Positions 31,490-43,129 are shown, numbered from the stretch's first letter. The stretch: DNA of 64,000 nt from Pseudotabrizicola sp. (GCF_030684215.1 NZ_JAUXOV010000065.1:105015-169014), one strand, 5' to 3'. A program made the numbers and translations. Notes: generated by a model not told the origin, from the sequence alone.

Positions 31490-32485
31490 TCAGCCCGTCT
31501 CGCCCGGTTCCAGCCTTGTGGGAAGCACTGTTACCTCTTGCCCGGCTTCACCCTTAAGACGTGCGACCAATGCCTCGGCGGCAGCTTTGCCGATGGCGGT
31601 GGTGGGCACCACCGTTGTGGTCAGCCTGCGCTGCAGAATTGACGCGGCCTCCATCCCGCCCCAACCGGCGATGCCGAGATCCTCGGGCACCCGCAGGCCG
31701 CGTGACTGGGCATAGGCCAGCCCGCCAATCGCCATTTCATCATTGTGGAAATACACCACATCAAGCCGGGGCTGGCGGCTGAGCAAAGTTTCCAGACCGT
31801 AGTAGCCAGCATAAAACCCCGGCATGTCGTGCAGCACCTCGCATGCGACCAAAGGGTGCCCGGCGCGGGCCAGTGTGGCCTCAAACCCCTCCAGTCGTGC
31901 GGCCCCCATCACGTCGGCGCGGGCAAGCGCGCCGACGTAGCCCGCCCGCCGCCGCCCGCGTCGCAGCAGGAACTGCGCCATCTCGGCCCCGCAATCGAAA
32001 TGCGAAAAGCCAACCGAGATATCGATGGGGCTTGTCGTCAGATCCCAGATTTCTACCACCGGACCAGTCGCTTCGCGCAACAGATCAACCGTGCCGGGCG
32101 TATGGGTGCGGCCCGACAGAATCACACCCGCCGGACGCCATGCGATCACCTGCCGGACCCAGGCTTCCTCTTCCTCGGCAGAGTGGTTGTTGGCTCCGAT
32201 CATCAGTTGATAGCCCAGACGGCTGAGCGCGCGGTCCACCCCGTCCAGCACATGGCTGAACAAACCAGAGGTCAGCCGGGGTACGCACATGCCCACCAGA
32301 GTGCTGGATTGATCCGCCCCAAAGGCCGCGGCTAGCCGGTTCGGAACATAGCCCATGGTTTGCGCGAATTTCATGACTTTGTCGCGCGTTTGCGTCGAAA
32401 ACCCGGTGCCGCCGCGCAACACGCGGCTAACGGTCATCTTTGACACCCCGGCGGCCAGGGCGATGTCTTCAAGGTTTGCTTTCAT
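31490..32485 (-). CDS. LacI-family transcriptional repressor
   Basis: A 331-residue LacI/GalR-type repressor. The N-terminal helix-turn-helix is textbook: NLEDIALAAGVSKMTVSRVL, then RGGTGFSTQTRDKVMKFAQT, MGYVPNRLA. The rest is the periplasmic-binding-protein fold that binds a sugar effector (TLVGMCVPRLTSGLFSHVLD, GWGGMEAASILQRRLTTTVV). It diverges from the ABC transporter genes at 32643 and two LacI-type operators lie between them, so it almost certainly represses that operon until the sugar is present. The closest named type resembles GntR-like members, without certainty. Confidence 0.94.
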   Translation of the reverse strand: MKANLEDIALAAGVSKMTVSRVLRGGTGFSTQTRDKVMKFAQTMGYVPNRLAAAFGADQSSTLVGMCVPRLTSGLFSHVLDGVDRALSRLGYQLMIGANNHSAEEEEAWVRQVIAWRPAGVILSGRTHTPGTVDLLREATGPVVEIWDLTTSPIDISVGFSHFDCGAEMAQFLLRRGRRRAGYVGALARADVMGAARLEGFEATLARAGHPLVACEVLHDMPGFYAGYYGLETLLSRQPRLDVVYFHNDEMAIGGLAYAQSRGLRVPEDLGIAGWGGMEAASILQRRLTTTVVPTTAIGKAAAEALVARLKGEAGQEVTVLPTRLEPGETG

Positions 32486-32525
32486 TCGGCGGTCCGGTCC
32501 TTGTTCTCAGACAGGGGGCGTTCAT

Positions 32526-32592
32526 GTTATCGATAACTTTGTCCTTGACAGGCGGTGGGCGCAAGGTCATCTTTTCTTACGTTACCGGTAAA
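32526..32592. promoter_or_regulatory. Two LacI-type operators flanking a promoter
   Basis: GTTATCGATAAC (32526-32537) is a perfect 12-bp palindrome with the central CG of LacI-family sites. A second, TTACCGGTAA (32582-32591), is 56 bp away, five helical turns or so, which allows looping. TTGACA (32545-32550) between them is a probable -35 for the ABC operon; the -10 is weak. Repressor identity with the adjacent LacI gene is inferred. Confidence 0.82.
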
Positions 32593-32642
32593 CCTGACGC
32601 AAGATCAGCGCAACCCCGGTATCGGTCTAGGGAGGATCTGCC

Positions 32643-34136
32643 ATGGAACCGTCAACCGACGGTCTGTTCTTTGACCGCATCGTAAAAGCCTTTGGCGGAA
32701 CGCGGGCGCTGAAGGGTGTCTCGTTGACCGTTGGTCGTGGCGAGATCGTCGCGCTTTTGGGTGAGAACGGTGCGGGCAAATCCACTTTGATCAAGGTTCT
32801 GGGCGGCATTCACCGGCCTGATGAGGGCGACGTGCGCATCAATGGCGTGCCTTATGCCCATGAAGCAGGCAAGGCGGGCGGGCAGAAGGTGGCCTTTATC
32901 CATCAGGATCTTGGCCTGATTGAGTGGATGAGCGTGGCCGAAAACATTGCGCTGGCGCTTGGCTATGTGCGTCGGGGCCGCCGCATTGACTGGGTCGCGA
33001 CCGAGGCGGCAGCTGATGCGGCACTCCGTCTGGTCGAGGCGGATTTCTCCGCCACGGCCCGTATCTCCAGCCTGACGCGGACTCAAAAATCGCTGGTAGC
33101 GATTGCCCGTGCGCTGGCCAGCCACTGTGATTTTCTGGTACTGGATGAACCCACCGCCAGCCTTCCCGCTGATGAAGTAGAACGGCTGTTTGCTGCCCTT
33201 CGCCCTCTGAAAGCGCGCGGTGTGGGGATGATTTATGTCAGCCACCGGCTGGACGAGATTTTTCAGATTGCCGACCGTGTGGCGGTGCTGCGCGATGGCC
33301 AGATGGTGGGCATGCGCCCGATCAGCCACACCACGCCGGATGAGCTTGTCAGCCTGATCGTTGGTCGCAAGGCGCGCGAAATTGCGCGACCTGCGGTGCT
33401 GGACGGCCCGGCGATCCTGACCGTTGAACACTTTGCCACCCCGACTGTGGGGCCGATCAGCTTTGCTATTCGGCGCGGTGAGCTTCTGGGGTTGGCGGGC
33501 TTGCGCGGGGCAGGGCACGAAGACATTGGCCGGGCGCTGTTTGGCGTGATCCCCCATGCCGGCCGAGTGATGCTGGATGGCAGCAGCCCCGATCTGCGCA
33601 CGGCCCAGACGGCGATGCGGTCGGGTATCGGGCTGGTGGCGCGCGACCGGATCGGGGAAAGCGTGGCCCCCGGCCTTGCGATCCGCGAGAATGCTTTTCT
33701 GAATCCATCAGCCACCGGACGGCGGCTGGTGTCGATGCTGTCGCCACGCCGCGAAGAAGAGATGGCGCAGGTGATCGGCGCGCGTGTCGGCCTGTCACCA
33801 AACGACCCTACATTGGCCATCGAGGCGCTTTCAGGCGGCAACCAGCAAAAGGTTGTGGTGGGCCGCTGGCTGGATTCGGGCCGTCGCTTGCTGATCACCG
33901 AAGACCCGACTGCGGGTGTCGACGTGGGGGCCAAGGCCGAGATTTACCACCTGCTGTATGAGGCGCTGGCCAGCGGCATGGGGGTTTTGGTGGTGTCCAC
34001 CGACTTTGAGGAAATCGCCGCCATCTGTCACCGTGCCATCGTGTTCAGCCGGGGATTGCCCGTTGCCGAACTGTCTGGCGTTGAACTTTCCACTGAATCA
34101 CTGATCCAGGCCGCATCGGCCGGTGAAGCCGCCTGA
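32643..34136 (+). CDS. Sugar ABC transporter, duplicated ATPase subunit (RbsA/XylG type)
   Basis: A 497-residue protein with two nucleotide-binding domains, as in ribose, xylose and galactose importers. First half: Walker A GENGAGKSTLIK (about 39), Walker B FLVLDEPTASLP, but a degenerate signature (SSLTRTQKSLVAIARAL). Second half: degenerate Walker A (GLRGAGHEDIGR), an intact LSGGNQQKVVVGRWL signature and EDPTAGVDVGAKAEI. This asymmetry is normal for the family. It powers uptake with the permease and binding protein that follow, 9 bp and about 60 bp apart. A strong ribosome site GGGAGGA precedes ATG 32643. Confidence 0.93.
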   Translation: MEPSTDGLFFDRIVKAFGGTRALKGVSLTVGRGEIVALLGENGAGKSTLIKVLGGIHRPDEGDVRINGVPYAHEAGKAGGQKVAFIHQDLGLIEWMSVAENIALALGYVRRGRRIDWVATEAAADAALRLVEADFSATARISSLTRTQKSLVAIARALASHCDFLVLDEPTASLPADEVERLFAALRPLKARGVGMIYVSHRLDEIFQIADRVAVLRDGQMVGMRPISHTTPDELVSLIVGRKAREIARPAVLDGPAILTVEHFATPTVGPISFAIRRGELLGLAGLRGAGHEDIGRALFGVIPHAGRVMLDGSSPDLRTAQTAMRSGIGLVARDRIGESVAPGLAIRENAFLNPSATGRRLVSMLSPRREEEMAQVIGARVGLSPNDPTLAIEALSGGNQQKVVVGRWLDSGRRLLITEDPTAGVDVGAKAEIYHLLYEALASGMGVLVVSTDFEEIAAICHRAIVFSRGLPVAELSGVELSTESLIQAASAGEAA

Positions 34137-34145
34137 GGACGCATC

Positions 34146-35168
34146 ATGCCCGGAATAGACTCAAACGCCGTTGAACCGACCAAAGACGAATTGCGCGGAC
34201 TGACGCCACTGCGCAAGGCGCTGCGGCTGGCACCGACCTATGGTCTGGTGATCCTGATGCTGGGGCTTGTGCTGTTGTTTTCCATCCTGCTGCCCAACAC
34301 CTTTCCCACGCTGTTGAACGTGCGCTCGATACTTAGCGACAAGGCGATCATTGCTCTGCTGGCGCTTGCCGCGATGATCCCGATGGTGGCAGGGCGGATT
34401 GATCTGACGGTAGGCTACGGGATTGTGCTGTGGCATATTCTCGCCATCAGCTTGCAGACGCTTTACGGTCTGCCATGGCCGGTGGCGGTAGGGATCGTGC
34501 TGGTGCTTGGCATCATCACCGGCGCGTTGAACGGCCTGCTGGTCGAGGTGGCGCGGATCGACAGCTTTATTGCCACCCTTGGCACCGGTACCGTGCTCTA
34601 TGCGCTTGCCTTGTGGCACACGGGCGGGCGGCAGATGGTGGGCGCTCTGCCTGATGCGTTTTATGCGATCAACGGCACCTTTGTCTTTGGCCTGCCAATC
34701 ACGGCTTACTATGTGCTGGCGATCACGGTCTCGCTGTGGGTCATTCTGGAATACACGCCGACGGGCCGCTATCTTTACGCCATCGGCGCGAACCAGCGCG
34801 CGGCGGAGCTGAACGGTATTCCCACCCGGAAATTCGTGATCGGTGCATTTGTTGCCTCGGGTGCTTTGACTGCGCTTGCAGGGGTGCTGCTGGCATCGAA
34901 GCTGCGCATCGGGCAGGCGTCGGTGGGGTTGGAGTTTCTGCTACCCGCGCTTGTCGGGGCATTTCTTGGGTCCACCACCATCAAGCCAGGGCGGGTCAAC
35001 GTCTGGGGCACCATCGTTGGCGTGCTGATCCTTGCGGTCGGCATCTCGGGCATTCAGCAGTTCGGCGGCAGTTTCTGGGTCGAACCACTTTTCAACGGCA
35101 CCACCCTTTTGATCGCAATCGGCATTGCCGGGTATGCGCAGCGAAAGAAGGGGGCGAAATCGAAGTGA
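34146..35168 (+). CDS. Sugar ABC transporter permease (RbsC/XylH type)
   Basis: A 340-residue inner-membrane protein with about eight to ten helices, such as YGLVILMLGLVLLFSILLPN and PVAVGIVLVLGIITGALNGL, and the BPD_transp_2 signature region with NGLLVEVARIDSFIATLGTG and ELNGIPTRKFVIGAFVASGA. It forms the channel of the sugar importer with the ATPase upstream and the binding protein downstream. The charged N-terminal lead (EPTKDELRGLTPLRKALRLA) is cytoplasmic. Start at ATG 34146, 9 bp after the ATPase stop. Confidence 0.93.
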   Translation: MPGIDSNAVEPTKDELRGLTPLRKALRLAPTYGLVILMLGLVLLFSILLPNTFPTLLNVRSILSDKAIIALLALAAMIPMVAGRIDLTVGYGIVLWHILAISLQTLYGLPWPVAVGIVLVLGIITGALNGLLVEVARIDSFIATLGTGTVLYALALWHTGGRQMVGALPDAFYAINGTFVFGLPITAYYVLAITVSLWVILEYTPTGRYLYAIGANQRAAELNGIPTRKFVIGAFVASGALTALAGVLLASKLRIGQASVGLEFLLPALVGAFLGSTTIKPGRVNVWGTIVGVLILAVGISGIQQFGGSFWVEPLFNGTTLLIAIGIAGYAQRKKGAKSK

Positions 35169-35193
35169 TCAGCAAAAAATCGGGAGGATTATC

Positions 35194-36240
35194 ATGCTGA
35201 AGCGAACTCTACTGAACGGGCTGCTTGCGGGCACCATTCTGGCAACAACGGGGCTGGCTGCTTTTGCGCAAGAGGCTTTTGATGGCCCGACCGCAGGGCC
35301 AAAAGCTGCCGAGGGTAAAACGATTGTCGTGCTGGCGGGCGACATGAAAAACGGCGGCATCCTTGGGGTGACCACCGGAATCGAGGAGGCCGCCGCGAAA
35401 ATCGGCTGGACTGTCAAGGTGTTGGATGGCGCAGGCTCTATCCAGAGCCGGGCTGCGGCAGTAGGGCAGGCGCTGGCGCTGGGGCCTGATGGCGTTGTGA
35501 TCAACGGCTTTGATGCCGCCGAACAGCAGGCTGCGCTTGAAGGTGTCACGGCGGCGGGGATTCCGATGGTGTCCTGGCATTCAGGTCCAAAGATCGGTTG
35601 CGACGCGCCGGGCGGCATCTTTGCCAACGTGTCCACCGATGCGATGGACGTGTCGACCAAGGCCGCAGAATGGGCGTTGCAGGACGCAGGCGGCGCGCCC
35701 GGCGTGGTGATCTTTACCGACAGCACCTATACAATCGCGATTCTGAAAGCTGCCAAGCTGAAAGAGATCATTGAAAGCGGAGGCGGCACGGTGTTGCAAT
35801 GGGTCGATACGCCGATTGCAGAAACTTCGGCCCGCATGGGTCCGTTGACCACGACGCTGCTGCAACAGCACGGGGCGGCATGGACCCATTCTCTGGCCAT
35901 CAACGATCTGTATTTCGATTTCATGGGGCCATCGCTTGCGGCCGCCGGGATCGACGGGCGCGGTGCGCCAAAGGCCGGATCGGCGGGCGACGGGTCCGAG
36001 GCTGCGTTCCAGCGCATCCGCACCGGGCAGTATCAGGCAGTGACAGTGGCCGAACCACTGAACCTGCAAGGCTGGCAACTGGTAGATGAGCTGAACCGTG
36101 CCATCTCTGGTGAACCATGCTCGGGTTACATCACAGCCCCCGCGCTGGTGACCGAGGAAGCGCTGGCCAACAGCACCGGCAACGCTTTTGACCCTGACAA
36201 CGGCTACCGTGAGGCTTATGCCGCGATCTGGGGCAAATAG
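35194..36240 (+). CDS. Sugar ABC transporter substrate-binding protein
   Basis: A 348-residue periplasmic protein of the ribose/xylose-binding type (peripla_BP_4). The signal peptide ends near residue 25 (LLAGTILATTGLAAFAQEA). Strand-helix segments such as TIVVLAGDMKNGGILGVTTG, ALALGPDGVVINGFDAAEQQ and GIPMVSWHSGPKIGCDAPGG fit the ligand-binding fold. Start is ATG 35194 with GGGAGGAT 7 bases upstream; the longer open frame at 35125 overlaps the permease and has no such site. The sugar is not known; the repressor and operators suggest induction by that sugar. Confidence 0.94.
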   Translation: MLKRTLLNGLLAGTILATTGLAAFAQEAFDGPTAGPKAAEGKTIVVLAGDMKNGGILGVTTGIEEAAAKIGWTVKVLDGAGSIQSRAAAVGQALALGPDGVVINGFDAAEQQAALEGVTAAGIPMVSWHSGPKIGCDAPGGIFANVSTDAMDVSTKAAEWALQDAGGAPGVVIFTDSTYTIAILKAAKLKEIIESGGGTVLQWVDTPIAETSARMGPLTTTLLQQHGAAWTHSLAINDLYFDFMGPSLAAAGIDGRGAPKAGSAGDGSEAAFQRIRTGQYQAVTVAEPLNLQGWQLVDELNRAISGEPCSGYITAPALVTEEALANSTGNAFDPDNGYREAYAAIWGK

Positions 36241-36256
36241 ACCTTAGCTATTAACA

Positions 36257-36286
36257 GCAGGTGCGGGAGCCGTCTCTCGCACCTGC
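36257..36286 (+). terminator. Hairpin after the sugar ABC operon
   Basis: GCAGGTGCGGGAG (36257-36269) pairs with CTCTCGCACCTGC (36274-36286) with one G-T wobble and a 4-base loop, 16 bp after the binding-protein stop. The T-run is short, so termination may need a factor. Confidence 0.6.
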
Positions 36287-36465
36287 TTCGCGCCTCAAGA
36301 TAGGCTGCTGGCGGCGTTTGAATCGGTGTGTCTTGGCCCTTTGCCGCAAGAGAAAATTCCAACAAAATCAGTTCAGCTTCCGCGGTGATCCGACCCGCCT
36401 TGCTGTATGTGCCCATTCAATTCCAGAATGCGGCTTCTGGCCCGGCCTTGCCAGAGTTCGTTCTG

Positions 36466-37593
36466 TCAGCCTGCCTGTTCCAGGATCGTGCAAAGGTCCA
36501 GATTGCTCAGGGCTACGGGGTTGCCCCGGCTTGACGATGCGGATTGGGCGGCGGTTGCAAGGGCTGCATGGTCTGAAGCTGCGACGCCCAGACTGGACAA
36601 CCGCGCAAGCCCGGCCCCATGAGCCCACGAGGAAAGAGCCGCTGGAGCTTGCTCGTTGGGGCAGTCAAGCACCTCAGCAAGGATCGCGCAAACCTGCTCC
36701 AGCCGTGCGCGCGCCTGATCTGTTGCACGGGCGCGGTTCATCGCCAGCACTGGCCCCAAAAGCGCACCGCATATTGCGCCATGCGCGGCTCCAGTCGTGC
36801 CGCCAATGACACTGGCAAAGCCATGCACTACGCCAAGACCAGCATTGGCCAGCGCAAGCCCGCCGCAAAGGGATGTCCATGCAAGCGCGTCGCGGGCAGA
36901 GGTGTCTTCGCCGTATTGCAGCCGCATCAGGGCACGCAAGCCGGGCGCAATCGCAGGCAGCGAGATGGCGTCGGTGTAGGGCGTGGCTTTGACACTCACA
37001 TAGGGCTCGATCACTTGTGTCACCGCGTCGAGGCCAGAGGCAAGTGTGACAGGCCAAGGGCACCCATCGGTCAGCGCCGGGTCGATGATGGCTACACGGG
37101 CGATCATTCGGTCATCGCGCAGGCTGACCTTGCGGCCATGATCCGGCAGGCCGATGACGGCGTTTTTGGTGACCTCGGCCCCGGTGCCTGCGGTGGTGGG
37201 CAGTGCAAGGAAAGGCAGGGGAGCGGCGGCGAGGGGCAAACCTTTGCCGACGATCTCCAGATGGTCCATCAGTTCACCGGGGGCGGGGATCATCGCAGCC
37301 AGCGCCTTGCCAAAATCCAGCACCGCGCCGCCGCCAATAGCAAGCACCCAATCGGGGTGGAACGGGCGGACGGTGGATAGTGCCGCCTCAAGCATCGCCA
37401 GAGTCGGCTCGCGAGCACAGCAGAGTGCCAGCGTGTCCGGGCCAAGGGCCCCAAGCACTGCCGCCACCCGCGCAGGATTTGCACCATGCACCACCACCCC
37501 GCGCGGGCCAAAGCCGCGCGCGAGACCGACAGCCTGCGCCGCCAGCCCACGCCCAAACAAGATGCGCGACGGCTGAAGGATGGTGAAACTCAT
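36466..37593 (-). CDS. Iron-containing alcohol dehydrogenase (glycerol-locus associated)
   Basis: A 375-residue group III (iron-type) alcohol dehydrogenase. NAD-binding [13 protein letters not shown] (about 86), [17 protein letters not shown], and the metal region [16 protein letters not shown] with Asp; at the usual first His position there is Gln, a known variant in this subfamily. Further His ligands are in [12 protein letters not shown] and [13 protein letters not shown]. The start at 37593 overlaps the glpK stop (ATGA), so it belongs to the glycerol operon. It could oxidise or reduce a glycerol-derived alcohol or dihydroxyacetone; the real substrate is not known. Confidence 0.85.
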   Translation of the reverse strand: MSFTILQPSRILFGRGLAAQAVGLARGFGPRGVVVHGANPARVAAVLGALGPDTLALCCAREPTLAMLEAALSTVRPFHPDWVLAIGGGAVLDFGKALAAMIPAPGELMDHLEIVGKGLPLAAAPLPFLALPTTAGTGAEVTKNAVIGLPDHGRKVSLRDDRMIARVAIIDPALTDGCPWPVTLASGLDAVTQVIEPYVSVKATPYTDAISLPAIAPGLRALMRLQYGEDTSARDALAWTSLCGGLALANAGLGVVHGFASVIGGTTGAAHGAICGALLGPVLAMNRARATDQARARLEQVCAILAEVLDCPNEQAPAALSSWAHGAGLARLSSLGVAASDHAALATAAQSASSSRGNPVALSNLDLCTILEQAG

Positions 37594-39074
37594 ACCGACA
37601 TCGTGGCCTGTACCGCCCGACCCCAACGGGTGTATTTGGCGTCGCGGGTTTCTGCCTCCATCTGGGGCTCAAAGCGATGGTCCAGCGCCCAGCCTTTTGC
37701 GAACTCCTCGGGCGTGCCGCAAATTCCGGCCTGCATCCCGGCCAGATAAGCAGCCCCCAACGCCGTGGTTTCGGTCACCTTTGGCCGGTCCACCGGCGCC
37801 CCCAGAATGTCGGACAAGAATTGCATGGCCCAGTCGCTTGCTGTCATGCCACCATCCACCCGCAATACCCCCTTAGACGCCGCACCCCAGTCGGCACGCA
37901 TCGCCTCCAGCAGATCACGGGTCTGATAGCCGACCGATTCCAGCGCCGCCCTTGCCATTTCCGCCGGGCCAGAGTTCCGGGTGAGACCGTAAACCGCCCC
38001 CCGGCAATCGGGCCGCCAATAAGGCGCGCCAAGGCCGGTAAAGGCGGGAACAAGGATCACGCCCTGCGCCTCTTCGGCGGCTTCAGCAAGGGCTTGAGTT
38101 TCCGACGCATGACGGATGATCCTGAGCCCGTCCCGCAGCCATTGCACAACGGCCCCGGCGATAAAGATCGAGCCTTCCAGCGCATAGGTAGGCTTACCAT
38201 TCAGTTGGTAAGCGATGGTAGTCAGCAAGCGGTTGGTTGAAGGGACCATGTCGGCGCCGGTGTTCAGCAGCGCAAAACAGCCGGTCCCATAGGTGGATTT
38301 CATCATGCCGGGGGCAAAACACGCCTGCCCGACCGTGGCCGCCTGCTGGTCACCCGCCACACCAAGAATCGGGATCTCACGCCCGAACAGATCGGCGCGA
38401 GTCATGCCGAAGTCGGCGGCGCAATCCTTGACCTCGGGCAAAAGCGCCATCGGCACGCCCATAAGGGCGCAGATCTCGGCGTCCCACTCACCTTTGGCGA
38501 TGTTATATAGCATCGTGCGTGCGGCATTGGTGGCGTCGGTCACATGGGCGCGGCCCCCGGTCAGGTTCCAGATCAACCAACTGTCCACCGTGCCAAAGGC
38601 CAGCTCCCCCGCCTCGGCGCGCGCTCGCGCGCCGTCGACGTGATCAAGCAGCCATTTCACCTTTGTCGCTGAAAAATAGGGGTCCAGCAGCAGCCCAGTG
38701 CGGGCGGTGATCATCGGCTCATGCCCTGCGTCTTTCAGCGCAGAGCAGGTGTCGGCTGTGCGGCGGTCTTGCCAGACGATCGCATTATGAATCGGCTGAC
38801 CGGTGGCACGGTCCCAGATCAGCGTGGTTTCGCGCTGGTTGGTGATGCCGATGGCCGCAATGCTGTCAGCCTTGATCCCCGCTTTCTCCATCGCAGCGCG
38901 GGCGGTGGCGGCCACGGTAGACCACAGATCGGACGGATCATGCTCCACCCAGCCGGGGTGGGGATAGTGCTGCGGGAACTCTTCTTGCGCGGACGCCACC
39001 ACGCGCAAATCACAATCAAACAGGATCGCGCGGCTGGAGGTGGTGCCCTGATCAATGGCAAGAATATGGTTCAT
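37590..39074 (-). CDS. glpK: Glycerol kinase
   Basis: A 494-residue FGGY-family kinase that turns glycerol into sn-glycerol-3-phosphate. Motifs: N-terminal [17 protein letters not shown], then [52 protein letters not shown], and the ATP region [20 protein letters not shown] with [14 protein letters not shown]. The frame opens further upstream to 39197, but that part crosses the hairpin element; ATG at 39074 gives the family start. It lies after glpV and is the first kinase step of the locus; GlpD upstream does the next step. Confidence 0.97.
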   Translation of the reverse strand: MNHILAIDQGTTSSRAILFDCDLRVVASAQEEFPQHYPHPGWVEHDPSDLWSTVAATARAAMEKAGIKADSIAAIGITNQRETTLIWDRATGQPIHNAIVWQDRRTADTCSALKDAGHEPMITARTGLLLDPYFSATKVKWLLDHVDGARARAEAGELAFGTVDSWLIWNLTGGRAHVTDATNAARTMLYNIAKGEWDAEICALMGVPMALLPEVKDCAADFGMTRADLFGREIPILGVAGDQQAATVGQACFAPGMMKSTYGTGCFALLNTGADMVPSTNRLLTTIAYQLNGKPTYALEGSIFIAGAVVQWLRDGLRIIRHASETQALAEAAEEAQGVILVPAFTGLGAPYWRPDCRGAVYGLTRNSGPAEMARAALESVGYQTRDLLEAMRADWGAASKGVLRVDGGMTASDWAMQFLSDILGAPVDRPKVTETTALGAAYLAGMQAGICGTPEEFAKGWALDHRFEPQMEAETRDAKYTRWGRAVQATMSV

Positions 39075-39097
39075 AAGCATCTCTTTCGGCCACTTTG

Positions 39098-39186
39098 GAC
39101 ATTTTCTGTTCTTAAATATCCCCGCCGGAGGCTCCTGCTGGATGTGCAGGGAGCCTCCGGCGGGGATATTTAAGAACAAGGAAATG
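39098..39186. repeat. REP-like pair in inverted orientation: 29-bp perfect inverted repeat between glpV and glpK
   Basis: The left arm 39107-39135 and right arm 39150-39178 are perfect reverse complements (29 bp) around a 14-base spacer. Each arm carries the GGGGATATTTAAGAACA motif next to a GCC-rich segment. One arm extends into GAAAATG (39098 side), matching the element at 2004-2026. In the operon mRNA it would form a very stable hairpin between the binding-protein and kinase cistrons. Confidence 0.88.
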
Positions 39187-39223
39187 GGGCAAGGCAAGCG
39201 CCCTGCCCCATCGAGGTTTCAGA

Positions 39224-40945
39224 TCAGTTCCAGGACTTGATCAGCTCGTCATAGCTGATGGTTTCACCCTGTGGCTTTTCGTTCTCCAGCTTGGCCACCG
39301 GCGCCCCGGGGGCGTCGAGCCAAATTTGTGGGTCTTGCGGTTCGTTCAGTTTCGGGCCGATGTCGCCTTGAACCCCGGCGCGCTCGATCCGCTCCATGAC
39401 GCGTTCCTGCTCTTCGCACAGGGCATCGAGGGCCGCTTGCGGGGTTTTGGCGCCCGACATGGCGTCACCGATGTTCTGCCACCACAACTGTGCCAGCTTC
39501 GGATAGTCTGGCACGTTGGTCCCTGTTGGCGACCACTGCACACGGGCTGGCGAGCGGTAGAATTCGACCAGACCGCCCAGTTTCGGTGCCCGCTCGGTGA
39601 AGCTGTCGTGCTGGATCGTCGACTCGCGGATGAAGGTCAGCCCGACATGGGACTTCTTCACATCGACGGTCTTGGACGTCACGAACTGCGCATAAAGCCA
39701 TGCAGCCTGTGCGCGGTCGACTGGGGTGGATTTCATCAGCGTCCAGGACCCTGCGTCCTGATAGCCAACCTTCATGCCTTCTTGCCAATAGGTGCCGTGC
39801 GGCGAGGGGGCCATGCGCCATTTCGGCGTGCCATCCTCGTTCATCACCGGCAGGCCCTCTTTGACCATGTCGGCGGTGAAGGCGGTGTACCAGAACATCT
39901 GCTGGGCGATCTGGCCTTGGGCCGGAACCGGGCCCGCCTCGCCAAAGGTCATGCCTTGGGCTTCTGGCGGGGTGAACCGCTGCAGCCAGTCGATCGCCTT
40001 GGTCACCGCATAGACTGCCGCCGCGTCATTGGTGGCACCGCCACGCGCAACGCAAGAGCCGACGGGCTGCGAGTTTTCATTCACCCGGATGCCCCATTCA
40101 TCGACCGGCAGGCCGTTGGGTTCACCCACATCGCCCATGCCAGCCATTGACATCCACGCGTCGGTGTAGCGCCAGCCAAGCGACGGGTCTTTCTTGCCAT
40201 AGTCCATATTGCCCCAGGCCGAGGCCGGTCCGCCCGCATAGGTCATGTCACGGCCCGTGAAGAATTCGGCGATGTCTTCATAGGCGGACCAGTTCAGCGG
40301 AACGCCGAGTTCGTAGCCATACTTCTCCTGGAAATCGGCTTTGGTTTTCTCGTCGTTGAACCAGTCATAGCGGAACCAGTAGAGGTTCGCGAACTGCTGG
40401 GTGGGCAACTGATACAGCTTACCATCCGGCGCGGTGGTGAACTTGGTGCCGATGAAATCGGCAACATCAAGGGTGGGGCTGGTGACCGCAGCGCCTTCGC
40501 CGACCATCCAGTCATCAAGGATGCGGACCTGCTGATAGCGCCAATGGGTGCCGATCAGGTCGGAGTCGTTGATATAGGCGTCATAGATATTCTCGCCCGA
40601 CTGCATCTGCGTTTGCAGCTTTTCGACCACGTCACCTTCGCCGATCAGGTCATGGGTGATCTTGATGCCGGTCATCGCGGTAAAGGCCGGGGCCAGAACC
40701 TTGGCTTCATACTCATGGGTGGTGATGGTTTCGGACACCACCTTGATGTCCATGCCCGCGTAGGGTTTGGCGGCATCGATAAACCATTGCATTTCTGCTT
40801 CTTGCGCGGAGCGGTCCAACGTGGACAGCTCGCCGATTTCGGCGTCAAGGAACGCTTTTGCAGCGTCCATATCAGCCCATGCAGGGGCCGACCCGGTGGC
40901 CATCAGCGCGAGCGCCATGGCGGTTGTCGTGTGGCGAAGTCTCAT
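39224..40945 (-). CDS. glpV: Glycerol ABC transporter, substrate-binding protein
   Basis: A 573-residue periplasmic binding protein of the GlpV type (Rhizobium leguminosarum glpVPQST glycerol system). Signal peptide 1-24 (MALALMATGSAPAWA). The mature part starts DMDAAKAFLDAEIGELSTLD and has VVSETITTHEYEAKVLAPAF, ITHDLIGEGDVVEKLQTQMQ, and LYWFRYDWFNDEKTKADFQE. The long size and the surrounding permease/ATPase/glpD genes support glycerol rather than sn-glycerol-3-phosphate (UgpB is shorter). Transcribed after glpQ and the DUF2160 gene; the long hairpin follows. Confidence 0.92.
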   Translation of the reverse strand: MRLRHTTTAMALALMATGSAPAWADMDAAKAFLDAEIGELSTLDRSAQEAEMQWFIDAAKPYAGMDIKVVSETITTHEYEAKVLAPAFTAMTGIKITHDLIGEGDVVEKLQTQMQSGENIYDAYINDSDLIGTHWRYQQVRILDDWMVGEGAAVTSPTLDVADFIGTKFTTAPDGKLYQLPTQQFANLYWFRYDWFNDEKTKADFQEKYGYELGVPLNWSAYEDIAEFFTGRDMTYAGGPASAWGNMDYGKKDPSLGWRYTDAWMSMAGMGDVGEPNGLPVDEWGIRVNENSQPVGSCVARGGATNDAAAVYAVTKAIDWLQRFTPPEAQGMTFGEAGPVPAQGQIAQQMFWYTAFTADMVKEGLPVMNEDGTPKWRMAPSPHGTYWQEGMKVGYQDAGSWTLMKSTPVDRAQAAWLYAQFVTSKTVDVKKSHVGLTFIRESTIQHDSFTERAPKLGGLVEFYRSPARVQWSPTGTNVPDYPKLAQLWWQNIGDAMSGAKTPQAALDALCEEQERVMERIERAGVQGDIGPKLNEPQDPQIWLDAPGAPVAKLENEKPQGETISYDELIKSWN

Positions 40946-41028
40946 TACGGTTCCTCCCAGAATTGTGAGACATCAGATGTGGTGCCGGGCTACTCTTTCA
41001 CTGTTGTGCCCGGTCGTGGCCGACCTGT

Positions 41029-41453
41029 CTAAACCCAGCGGAACACCGCCGCGGCATAGACAAGGCAGAGGATCAGGCCCCCCCAGAGCGGGGCGCCAAA
41101 GAAAAACAGCCAGCCAAGGCAAACAAAGGCCGAGCCGAGAAGGGAAATGAACAACCGGTCGCCGCGCGTCGTCTCGATCCGCAGGATGCCGACACGCGGG
41201 GTTTCAGGGAACCGGATCGCCAGCAGGGTAAAGGTGATCAGTAGGCACGCGATGGTCCAGAAGAACAGCGCAACTGGCAGGGTCCAAGCCATCCAGCCAC
41301 CGGGGATCATCGGGGCAAACCACGCAATCGCACCGTCTTTTTGCGGGGCTGCCAGCAGCAGGCCGATCAGGATTGCGGCCATCAGGGCAGCAGCCGACAG
41401 GCTGATCACGGTCCAGTTGGCGCGCTTTGGGGTGTTTGTGGTGGAGTTGGTCA

Positions 41454-41454
<1 letters not shown>
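41029..41454 (-). CDS. DUF2160 small membrane protein of the glycerol transporter locus
   Basis: A 141-residue protein with about four hydrophobic helices (VISLSAAALMAAILIGLLLA, GWMAWTLPVALFFWTIACLL, FISLLGSAFVCLGWLFFFGA, LWGGLILCLVYAAAVFRWV). DUF2160 proteins are encoded between glpQ and glpV in rhizobial and rhodobacterial glycerol loci; their role is not known, perhaps an accessory membrane part of the importer. The start at 41454 overlaps the glpQ stop by one base, so it is translationally coupled. The longer reading frame upstream runs inside glpQ and is not real. Confidence 0.85.
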
Positions 41455-43128
<1,674 letters not shown>

Positions 43129-43129
<1 letters not shown>

